5,441 nt of DNA. It comes from Bacteroidales bacterium. GTDB taxonomy: Bacteria > Bacteroidota > Bacteroidia > Bacteroidales > SMBSF39. Made by a program: the position numbers and the translations under genes. The DNA lies in the NCBI GenBank assembly GCA_021107685.1, contig JAIOSH010000012.1, forward strand, positions 1 to 5,441, given 5' to 3'. Of the stretch, positions 1 through 5,441 are shown piece by piece; positions within the stretch are counted from its first letter, which is position 1; every line of letters begins with the position of its first letter. The notes beneath the pieces are model-generated. The model searched no databases. It was given only the letters and a program-made list of their open reading frames with translations, and was not told where the DNA came from.

Positions 1-99
1 CATTGTCCCGCAACAGTGGAAATAGATTTTTAGATTACTGTTAAATGCTTTAAGTGTTCGTCCATAAAGTCCGAAAGTTTAAATAAATATTAAAAATCA

Positions 100-159
100 C
101 AAATGACAAGTACCATCCCGAGTACTCGGGACAATGACCAAAACAGTCTCGGTCATTTG
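100..159. repeat. Inverted-repeat element with 16-bp perfect palindrome
   Basis: A perfect 16-bp palindrome, TCCCGAGTACTCGGGA, lies at 116-131. Around it, CAAATGAC (100-107) pairs with GTCATTTG (152-159), and AATGACC (133-139) can alternatively pair with GGTCATT (151-157). The AATGAC(A/C)A word recurs in both orientations. The outer and alternative stems exclude each other, so a transcript could fold in two ways. From memory, AAATGACAA.../...GGTCATTTG blocks resemble short intergenic repeats scattered through environmental Bacteroidota and other genomes; this has not been searched. The element could instead be the terminator region of a gene lying to the left of the window. Confidence 0.6.
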
Positions 160-248
160 ATCATTGATATTGGAATATCCCCCTATTTCCCAATAATAAT
201 TTACTAAAATATTTTCATTATTAATTTAATACTGATTGGTTACAAAAT

Positions 249-256
249 TAGGTTTG
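249..256 (+). promoter_or_regulatory. Probable promoter -7 element for the hybrid kinase gene
   Basis: TAGGTTTG matches the Bacteroidota -7 consensus TAnnTTTG exactly and is followed by C, as in many promoters of the phylum. It lies 44 bases before the ATG, which predicts a short leader of about 35-40 nt. No good TTTG/TTG -33 element is present at the usual distance of about 20 bp; the nearest TTG (236-238) is too close. The surface-protein gene has the same kind of element at nearly the same distance (46 bases), which supports both calls. Confidence 0.45.
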
Positions 257-300
257 CAAAAAATTTACTAATTTAGCAAAACCAATTATTTTTAACTTTT

Positions 301-3246
301 ATGTTACGTCCGGGTTGTTTATATAAATGTATTTTATTGCTTTTTCTTTCGCTTATTATTTCCTTTCATGTTATTAGTCAGCAGCAGGAAAAAATCGACA
401 GCCTGAACCAGGCACTTAATAATGCCGTTGAAGACACCACAAAAATCAATATTTTATTTGACCTGTTCTGGGAATATAGAAGGATTGATCCGGATACCGC
501 ACTTAATTATGCTTCACTGAGTCTTGAATTGTCAAAAAAAATAAATTATTCTTCAGGCATTGCAAATTCTCTTTTCTGTATTGGCATTATTTACAAAAGC
601 CGTAGTGATTTTAAAAGGGCGAAAGAGTTATTATCAGAATCTATTAATTATTATAAAAAAACAGGTGATTCTCTGGATGTCGCTTCGTGCCAAATGGAAA
701 TCGGTGTTATTTATAATAAACAAAATAACTATCAAAAAGCTCTTGAGTATTTACAGAAAGCGCAAAAATTTTTTATAGAATCAGGTAATAAAGAGAAATT
801 ATCAAGAATTTATAACATTTTGGGGAGTATTTATTCATCGCAAAACCAATTCGATAAAGCATTGGAATATTACCAAAGATCATTAAATATCAATGAAGAA
901 ACAGGATTTGAATTAGGTATGTCGGTTAATTATAATAACATTGGAAGTGTCTATCGCGAAATGAAACTCTATCAGAAAGCTATTGACAGCTATTTAAAAT
1001 CACTAAAAATCAAGAAAAGGATCAATGACAAAGTTGGAATAGCCTCCATTTATAACAATTTGGGATTGTCCTATTTTGAACAGGAAAATATACAGAAAGC
1101 TATAGAATATCATTTCCGTGCTTTGGAAATATTTGAACAATTAGGGGATAAACGGAGGATATCAATGTGTTATATAAATCTTGCGCATGATTATTTACAA
1201 TTTGCTCAACCTGAAAAAGCCATAAATTATGCAAAAAGAGGATTAGAGTTTGCAAAAAAAACAAATTATCAAGAATCATTAAAAGAAGCTAATTACGTTT
1301 TGGCAGAGGCTAATGCTAAAATGAAACAATTTAAAAAAGCATACAAATATTATCAACTTTACACAATTTATAAAGATAGTTTGTATGATGATAAAGTTAT
1401 CAGGCTTATTACAGAAATGGAATCCGGGTTTGAAATGGAAAAGAAGGAAAAGGAAATTGCCATTTTAAATTCTGAAAAAGAAAAGCAGGAACTTAAAATG
1501 CAAAAACAGCAAGCTCAAAGAAATTTATTGATAGGGTTAACCGTAATGATTTTGCTTATTGTGTGTTTTTTATATGCAAGATACCGGAGCAAACAAAAGA
1601 TCAATAAACAATTACGCCAAATAAATGAAACTAAGTCAAGATTTTTTGCAAATATCTCACACGAATTTCGCACACCTCTGACTTTGCTGCTTGGCCCTCT
1701 GGAAAAATTAATGGATCATCTTAAGAAAGAAGATAAAAATCTTGTAAGAATGATGTACCGCAATGCTACCCGTTTGTTGTTTCTGAATAATCAATTACTG
1801 GATCTATCAAAGCTGGAATCGGGAAATCTGAAATTGGAAGTAGTTTATGCAAACATTACAGAGGCAATGAAAGGCATGGTTATGTCATTTCAATCTTATG
1901 CCGAACATCGCAAGATAGATTTTCAATACCATTTTCCTAAAGAAGCCCTCTATACTTATTTTGACCTGGATAAAATTGAAAAGATCGTTTATAACCTTCT
2001 TTCAAATGCATTTAAATTCACTCCCGAAACAGGTAAAGTAACATTTATCGCTACTGTTTTTACACCTCAAAACAGGATTCAATTACCTCTGAAATTAAAA
2101 AAAATATCAGGAAATTTTCTATCCATTACAATAAAAGATACAGCTAAGGGTATTCCAAAAGAACATTTATTACGCATATTTGACCGATTCTACCAGGTTG
2201 ACAATGCTTTAAGTCGTCAGCATGAAGGAACGGGTCTGGGATTATCATTAACAAAAGAGTTAGTTGAAATGCATCACGGAGTTATCACGGTCGATAGCAA
2301 AGTTGATAAAGGTAGCACCTTTACAGTAATTCTGCCTTTGGATAAAAAAGTCTATTCTGATGACAAGATAATACCAACTGAAGAAAAAACAAGCAAATCA
2401 TTCATAAAGGAAATCAGTGAATCTGATTCATACAAGAAAGATAGCAGTTATACTGATGCTGCTAAATCTTTATCTGTTAAACCGGAAGAAATAATACAGG
2501 TTTTAATTGTGGAAGATAATGAAGATATGCGAAATTACATCAGCGAGTGTATGAGCGATTCATCTAATATCATTAAAGCCTCCGACGGAGCAGAAGGTTT
2601 TGAAACAGCTATTGAAAACCTACCTGATCTGATAATTACGGACCTTATGATGCCAGGAATGGATGGTATGGAGCTATGCCAAAAACTGAAAACTGACGAA
2701 AGAACCAGTCATATCCCTGTAATAATGCTTACTGCTCTTGCAGAAATTGAAGATAAAATAAAAGGACTGGAAACAGGTGCAGATGACTATATTGCCAAAC
2801 CTTTCAACAGACAAGAACTAATAACAAGAGTACAAAACCTTATTGAACAGAGAAAAAGATTAAGAGAACGTTTTAGCAGGGAAGTAAAAATACAGCCTAA
2901 AGATATTACCGTTACTTCTGCAGACGAAAAATTTCTGTTAAAGATAATATCGGTAGTTGAAGATAATCTTTCCGACCCTGACCTGAATGTTGAACTTTTT
3001 GTTTCAAAGGCGAATATGAGCCGTTCGCAACTACACCGTAAAATTAAAGCCCTGACTGACCAAGCCACCACAGAATTTATCCGCACCATCCGCTTAAAAA
3101 GAGCAGCACAACTGTTAGATCAACATCATGGCACAATATCAGAAATCGTTTATGCCGTTGGATTTAGCAGCCTGTCCTATTTTTCAAAATGTTTTCAGAA
3201 GCAATTTGGGATGAGCCCTAAAGAATTTGTTGAGCGGGCTTCGTAG
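301..3246 (+). CDS. TPR-sensor hybrid histidine kinase / response regulator / AraC-type transcription factor (HTCS-like)
   Basis: This 981-residue protein joins a whole two-component pathway in one chain. Residues 1-26 form a signal peptide (likely cut at VIS|QQQ). Residues about 45-363 contain eight TPR-like units at 40-residue spacing, well formed from about 86, 126, 166, 206, 246 and 286, with degenerate first and last units. A charged coiled coil (372-407) leads into one membrane helix (about 408-426), so the TPRs should lie in the periplasm. The kinase follows: H-box SHEFRTPL with phospho-acceptor H454, N-box N565/N569, G1 box DTAKGI (613-618), F-box IFDRFYQ and G2 box GTGLGL (643-648). 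A low-complexity linker precedes the receiver (acidic E738/D739, phospho-acceptor D781, T811, K833). The C-terminus (about 873-981) is an AraC domain with two helix-turn-helix units. An in-frame TAG at 274-276 with no later ATG fixes the start. HTCS proteins usually sense with Reg_prop/Y_Y_Y propellers; here TPRs replace them. The ligand cannot be read from sequence. The architecture call is firm. Confidence 0.95.
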   Translation: MLRPGCLYKCILLLFLSLIISFHVISQQQEKIDSLNQALNNAVEDTTKINILFDLFWEYRRIDPDTALNYASLSLELSKKINYSSGIANSLFCIGIIYKSRSDFKRAKELLSESINYYKKTGDSLDVASCQMEIGVIYNKQNNYQKALEYLQKAQKFFIESGNKEKLSRIYNILGSIYSSQNQFDKALEYYQRSLNINEETGFELGMSVNYNNIGSVYREMKLYQKAIDSYLKSLKIKKRINDKVGIASIYNNLGLSYFEQENIQKAIEYHFRALEIFEQLGDKRRISMCYINLAHDYLQFAQPEKAINYAKRGLEFAKKTNYQESLKEANYVLAEANAKMKQFKKAYKYYQLYTIYKDSLYDDKVIRLITEMESGFEMEKKEKEIAILNSEKEKQELKMQKQQAQRNLLIGLTVMILLIVCFLYARYRSKQKINKQLRQINETKSRFFANISHEFRTPLTLLLGPLEKLMDHLKKEDKNLVRMMYRNATRLLFLNNQLLDLSKLESGNLKLEVVYANITEAMKGMVMSFQSYAEHRKIDFQYHFPKEALYTYFDLDKIEKIVYNLLSNAFKFTPETGKVTFIATVFTPQNRIQLPLKLKKISGNFLSITIKDTAKGIPKEHLLRIFDRFYQVDNALSRQHEGTGLGLSLTKELVEMHHGVITVDSKVDKGSTFTVILPLDKKVYSDDKIIPTEEKTSKSFIKEISESDSYKKDSSYTDAAKSLSVKPEEIIQVLIVEDNEDMRNYISECMSDSSNIIKASDGAEGFETAIENLPDLIITDLMMPGMDGMELCQKLKTDERTSHIPVIMLTALAEIEDKIKGLETGADDYIAKPFNRQELITRVQNLIEQRKRLRERFSREVKIQPKDITVTSADEKFLLKIISVVEDNLSDPDLNVELFVSKANMSRSQLHRKIKALTDQATTEFIRTIRLKRAAQLLDQHHGTISEIVYAVGFSSLSYFSKCFQKQFGMSPKEFVERAS

Positions 3247-3313
3247 TTTTTAGTTTTTAGTATTTGGTCGGCAGTTTTCAGTATTCAGCCAGCAGTTTCC
3301 AGTCGGCAGTCTC
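3244..3313. repeat. Heptanucleotide tandem array beginning in the kinase stop codon
   Basis: Ten consecutive 7-bp units can be read without a gap: TAGTTTT, TAGTTTT, TAGTATT, TGGTCGG, CAGTTTT, CAGTATT, CAGCCAG, CAGTTTC, CAGTCGG and CAGTCTC. Eight of the ten start with (T/C)AGT. The first unit contains the TAG stop codon of the kinase gene, so the array abuts the coding sequence with no spacer. The left units are T-rich and the right units are GC-richer. Heptanucleotide short tandem repeats are known in cyanobacteria (STRR sequences); whether this is a related family is unknown. Spurious open frames across this stretch read as heptapeptide-like peptides and are not genes. Confidence 0.85.
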
Positions 3314-3325
3314 CATGCCTCAGTG
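3310..3325. repeat. Partial 8-bp-unit repeat (third, incomplete copy)
   Basis: TCTCCATG followed by CCTCAGTG matches the 8-bp units of the repeat at 3381-3440. The 11-mer CTCCATGCCTC occurs both here (3311-3321) and at 3420-3430. The stretch overlaps the last heptad, so the border between the 7-bp and 8-bp arrays is ambiguous. It appears to be an orphan copy lacking the GTAAAA tail. Confidence 0.55.
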
Positions 3326-3380
3326 CCCCATCCTACAAAAGATTACGGCGGGCAGGTCTGTGGTTAACATCTTCCGTTCT

Positions 3381-3440
3381 TCTCTGTGTCTCCGTGTCTC
3401 AGTGGTAAAATTTCCGTGCCTCCATGCCTCCGTGGTAAAA
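3381..3440. repeat. Two tandem 30-bp repeats, each three 8-mers plus GTAAAA
   Basis: Copy 1 (3381-3410) reads TCTCTGTG, TCTCCGTG, TCTCAGTG, GTAAAA. Copy 2 (3411-3440) reads TTTCCGTG, CCTCCATG, CCTCCGTG, GTAAAA. Both have the same length and register. From memory, CTCCGTG-type interspersed repeats ending in GTGGTAAA are widespread in intergenic DNA of environmental bacteria, where they give rise to false protein predictions rich in HGGTE/HGDTE on the opposite strand; such a frame is present here too. No function is assigned. The repeats stand between the end of the kinase gene and the regulatory sites of the next gene. Confidence 0.8.
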
Positions 3441-3451
3441 AACCTTCATTA

Positions 3452-3484
3452 TGCAACATATGTATCAAAGATTGCAACATTTGT
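3452..3484 (+). promoter_or_regulatory. 21-bp-spaced direct repeat, candidate AraC-type activator site
   Basis: TGCAACATATGT (3452-3463) and TGCAACATTTGT (3473-3484) match at 11 of 12 bases and start exactly 21 bp apart, which is two helical turns, so both would face the same side of the DNA. AraC-family activators bind such direct half-sites, often abutting the -35 region. The right copy ends 26 bp before the -7 element of the surface-protein gene, and no normal -33 element is present, as expected for an activator-dependent promoter. The upstream gene encodes an AraC-type output domain, making it the obvious candidate. Alternatively, the GCAAC core of the right copy might be a -35 element for an extracytoplasmic-function sigma factor, but no clear CGTC-like -10 follows. 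Confidence 0.5.
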
Positions 3485-3510
3485 GCTTTTAAAACAGCCT
3501 TAGGCAGTTG

Positions 3511-3518
3511 TACTTTTG
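3511..3518 (+). promoter_or_regulatory. Promoter -7 element of the surface-protein gene
   Basis: TACTTTTG is an exact match to the Bacteroidota consensus TAnnTTTG, again followed by C. It predicts a transcript starting near 3524 and a leader of about 40 nt that is very AT-rich and lacks a Shine-Dalgarno sequence, as is usual in this phylum. The nearest TTTG upstream (3480-3483) is 27 bp away, longer than the usual spacing of about 20 bp, and falls inside the right copy of the direct repeat. A small palindrome, GCCTTAGGC (3497-3505), lies between the direct repeat and this element. Confidence 0.6.
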
Positions 3519-3564
3519 CGGTTTTATAATTTAATTCATTTAATAATAATTTAAAATTCACTTT

Positions 3565-5391
3565 ATGAAAAATCTATTTACATTAAGTTTACTCTTACTA
3601 ACTATTACAACAAGTGTATTTTGCCAGGCCCCACAAGCATTCAAATACCAGGCAGTGGTGCGCGACAATGCAGGCGAAATCCTGCAAAACCAGGCAGTAG
3701 GTATCCGGATAAGCATCCATAATTTTATTGCAAGTGGATTCATTGTTTACCAGGAAACTTTTGCCGATACAACAAATCAGTTCGGTTTGGTAAACCTGCA
3801 AATAGGAACCGGAACTCCGACAATCGGAACATTCACAGGAATTGATTGGGGCAGCTATTCCAAATTCCTTGAAACAGAAATTGACCCCACAGGAGGAAGC
3901 AATTATGTTTCCATGGGTACTTCGAAATTGCTTTCGGTGCCTTATGCCCTGTACTCTGAAAATACTGCAAATACTGATGATGCTGACGCTGATCCGGGTA
4001 ATGAATTTCAAACTATTGTTAAAGTCGATAGTTTAGTGACCCTTTCGGATATTGGCGGTTCTTTTGTTGATGAAACTGAAGATGCGGATGCTGATCCGGG
4101 TAATGAATTTCAAACTATTATTAAAGTCGATAGTTTGGTGACCCTTTCGGATATTGGCGGTTCTTTTGTTGACGAAATTGAAGATGCGGATGCTGATACC
4201 ACAAACGAATTGCAAACCTTATCCATTGCCGGTAACGACCTAAGTATTAGCGATGGAAACACTATTACACTTCCGGACACAAGTGACAACCTCGGCAATC
4301 ATACAGCCACACAAAATATTAAACTAAGTAACAACTGGATATCTAACCATGGCGAAAATGATGGAATCTATATTGATTCTACTGCTAATATCGGAGTTGG
4401 CACTTCATCGCCCGGGGCAAGGCTGGAGGTAGCCGGGCATATCTGGCAAACAGGCATAGGTGGGTCTGTTTTTATAGGGGAACAGGCAGGGGCAAATGAT
4501 GATAGTACCGATAACAAAAACATATTCATCGGTAAATATGCAGGTTATAATAATACCGAAGGGTTTTATAATTCATTTATCGGGTATCAGACAGGGCAGG
4601 CAAATATATCAGGAACTCATAATAATTTTATAGGTTACAGAAACGGACAGGCTAATACATCCGGTTGGGGGAATACATTACTGGGCTGTTTTGCCGGTTA
4701 TGATAATACAACAGGAACTGAAAATATTTTTCTTGGTGTAAGTAGCGGGGTAAATAATGTTGATGGAAACCGTAATGTTTACATCGGAAATAATAGTGGG
4801 TTAAATTGTACCGGTTCAGATAATGTGTTCATTGGACATAATGCCGGATACAACGAAACCGGCTCTGATAAACTTTATATCAGCAATAGCTCTACGTCCC
4901 ACCCACTTATTTATGGGGAATTTGATAATGGCATTTTAGTAATTAATGGCAAGGTCGGGATCGGGACAACAACCCCCGCATTTCGGCTGGATGTAAAATC
5001 ATCAGGTTATGCTGACGGAATGAGTGTTACAAGTAGCGATGAAGATTTATTGTTCAGGGTAAGGGAAAACTCAAACGGATCAAGTGGCGTTTATATCATG
5101 GATCAAAATGGAAGTACCGGAATTTATTTTAATGGAAGTAGCAATAGTTACTTTAATGCAGGAAATGTGGGTATTGGTACAACTAACCCCGGTGCAAGTT
5201 TAGATGTTGCAGGGCATATCTGGCAAACGGGAACAGGTAAGTCTGTTTTCGTAGGTGAACGTGCCGGCGAAAATGATGATTTATCGGATAACCGGAATGT
5301 TTTTATCGGATACTATTCAGGAATTGATAACACAACGGGAGAACGGAATAATGCAAGCGGATATGCCCATATGCGTCAACTTAAGACTTAA
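3565..5391 (+). CDS. Exported modular adhesin-like protein with DADAD stalk and YadA-like head repeats; probably truncated
   Basis: The protein has 608 residues. Residues 1-20 form a signal peptide; C20 follows F19, so this is not a lipobox, and cleavage before Q21 is likely. Residues 21-133 match the Bacteroidota N-terminal domain seen in many secreted fibre-like proteins (QAPQAFKYQAVVRD through LLSVPYALY). Residues 139-206 are two 34-residue tandem units starting DADADPGNEFQT, then a partial third unit (DADADTTNELQT) leading into a beta-rich stalk. Residues about 301-435 contain eight units of 16-18 residues, N-x-x-(I/L)-G-x-x-(A/S)-G, like the left-handed beta-roll heads of YadA-type adhesins. 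GIGTTTPAFRLDV-type linkers follow, then a second head starts at about 560 and breaks off after two units and a fragment. No S74 endosialidase chaperone, T9SS C-terminal domain or YadA anchor is present, so the natural C-terminus is probably missing. In-frame TAA at 3547-3549 supports the start. Adhesion is inferred from fold only. Confidence 0.85.
   Translation: MKNLFTLSLLLLTITTSVFCQAPQAFKYQAVVRDNAGEILQNQAVGIRISIHNFIASGFIVYQETFADTTNQFGLVNLQIGTGTPTIGTFTGIDWGSYSKFLETEIDPTGGSNYVSMGTSKLLSVPYALYSENTANTDDADADPGNEFQTIVKVDSLVTLSDIGGSFVDETEDADADPGNEFQTIIKVDSLVTLSDIGGSFVDEIEDADADTTNELQTLSIAGNDLSISDGNTITLPDTSDNLGNHTATQNIKLSNNWISNHGENDGIYIDSTANIGVGTSSPGARLEVAGHIWQTGIGGSVFIGEQAGANDDSTDNKNIFIGKYAGYNNTEGFYNSFIGYQTGQANISGTHNNFIGYRNGQANTSGWGNTLLGCFAGYDNTTGTENIFLGVSSGVNNVDGNRNVYIGNNSGLNCTGSDNVFIGHNAGYNETGSDKLYISNSSTSHPLIYGEFDNGILVINGKVGIGTTTPAFRLDVKSSGYADGMSVTSSDEDLLFRVRENSNGSSGVYIMDQNGSTGIYFNGSSNSYFNAGNVGIGTTNPGASLDVAGHIWQTGTGKSVFVGERAGENDDLSDNRNVFIGYYSGIDNTTGERNNASGYAHMRQLKT
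3979..4182 (+). repeat. 102-bp tandem duplication inside the surface-protein gene
   Basis: Unit 1 (3979-4080) and unit 2 (4081-4182) differ at only 6 of 102 positions by direct comparison: four synonymous changes and two changing residues (V to I, T to I). A diverged third start (GATGCGGATGCTGATAC) follows at 4183. Each unit encodes 34 residues with an acidic D-x-D-x-D loop that could bind calcium. The high DNA identity suggests a recent copy event or ongoing homogenisation, and the length is a multiple of three, so unit number can vary without breaking the frame. Confidence 0.9.
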
Positions 5392-5422
5392 CACAAACAA
5401 GTGTTAAGCCTTAAAGTTTTTT
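5378..5422 (+). terminator. Imperfect hairpin plus T-run overlapping the stop codon
   Basis: The left arm at 5378-5394 pairs with the right arm at 5401-5418 around the loop AAACAA. This gives 16 base pairs with one A/C mismatch (5386/5409) and one bulged A (5415). A run of six T follows (5417-5422), in the right place for a factor-independent terminator on the plus strand. The stem is AT-rich. The stop codon TAA (5389-5391) lies inside the left arm. The structure could instead be the subterminal part of a mobile element that ended the reading frame; the window stops too soon to tell. Confidence 0.5.
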
Positions 5423-5441
5423 ATTTCCTTTGTTTCTTTGG

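Larger units (their letters stand above)
1..300. other. Gene-free upstream region with repeats, then kinase promoter
   Basis: No supportable coding sequence lies here: all three forward frames close within the first 45 bases, and the only short reverse frame near the edge also closes quickly. The first ten bases (CATTGTCCCG) are the exact reverse complement of 127-136, so the left edge may cut through a longer inverted element. Positions 100-180 are rich in dyads, described separately. Positions 180-300 are strongly AT-rich and hold the probable kinase promoter. A 14-bp dyad, GATATT-GG-AATATC (166-179), lies about 70 bp upstream of the -7 element. It could be an operator or part of the repeat element; nothing in the sequence decides this. 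Confidence 0.7.

Noticed and set aside
1..42. C-terminal remnant of a gene to the left
   Set aside because: One frame stays open for only 13 codons before a stop, which is uninformative, and the stretch lacks any recognisable protein signal.
253..282. Possible autoregulatory direct repeat (TTTGCAAAA / TTTAGCAAAA) before the kinase gene
   Set aside because: The match is short, in A/T-rich sequence, spaced about 20 bp and overlaps the predicted transcription start; it does not resemble TGCAACATWTGT.
3244..3440. CRISPR array
   Set aside because: The repeats are contiguous 7-, 8- and 30-bp units with no unique spacers of regular length and no cas genes nearby.
3264..3503. Short forward open frame across the repeat-rich spacer
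   Set aside because: It is translated from the 7-bp and 8-bp repeats, has repetitive low-complexity residues, and covers the promoter region of the next gene.
3364..3561. Short reverse open frame rich in HGGTE/HGDTE
   Set aside because: This is the typical false protein produced by the CTCCGTG repeat on the opposite strand.
3613..3627. Lipoprotein signal at C20 of the surface protein
   Set aside because: The residues before the cysteine are S-V-F, and Phe at -1 does not fit a lipobox; signal peptidase I cleavage before Q21 fits better.
3598..4298. Reverse-strand open frames opposite the surface-protein gene
   Set aside because: They are shadows of a well-supported forward gene; some read through the 102-bp duplication and show no recognisable domain.

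Overview
The window looks like a piece of a Bacteroidota genome, most likely environmental Bacteroidales/Cytophagales-like. It is AT-rich and neither long gene has a Shine-Dalgarno sequence before its ATG. Both genes are preceded by an exact match to the Bacteroidota -7 promoter element (TAnnTTTG) at almost the same distance from the start. Both encoded protein types are also hallmarks of the phylum: a one-polypeptide hybrid kinase/AraC regulator, and an exported modular protein that begins with the QAPQAFKYQAVVRD-type N-terminal domain. The phylum call is an inference from these signs.

Layout. Positions 1-300 hold no gene. They carry an inverted-repeat-rich intergenic element (about 1-180) and then an AT-rich promoter region. 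Positions 301-3246 encode a 981-residue regulator with, in order, a signal peptide, about eight periplasmic TPR units of 40 residues, a coiled coil, one membrane helix, a histidine kinase, a response-regulator receiver and an AraC-type DNA-binding domain. Positions 3247-3564 are non-coding. They hold a heptanucleotide tandem array that starts in the kinase stop codon, a pair of 30-bp repeats built on an 8-bp unit, a 21-bp-spaced direct repeat, and a promoter. Positions 3565-5391 encode a 608-residue exported modular surface protein with a stalk of DADAD repeats, a YadA-like/hemagglutinin-like head of N-x-x-I-G-x-x-(A/S)-G units, and a second copy of that head that stops in its third unit. The last 60 bases hold an imperfect hairpin with a T-run that overlaps the stop codon.

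How the parts may work together. The most informative non-coding signal is a pair of near-identical 12-mers (TGCAACATATGT / TGCAACATTTGT) starting exactly 21 bp apart and ending 26 bp before the -7 element of the surface-protein gene. Two helical turns is the half-site spacing used by AraC-family activators, and the neighbouring gene encodes an AraC-type output domain. The simplest model is that periplasmic TPRs sense a protein or peptide partner, a phosphorelay activates the regulator, and it switches on the adjacent adhesin-like gene. This is a hypothesis. The abrupt end of the second head array suggests that the surface gene is truncated, either by an insertion beyond the window or by a frameshift.
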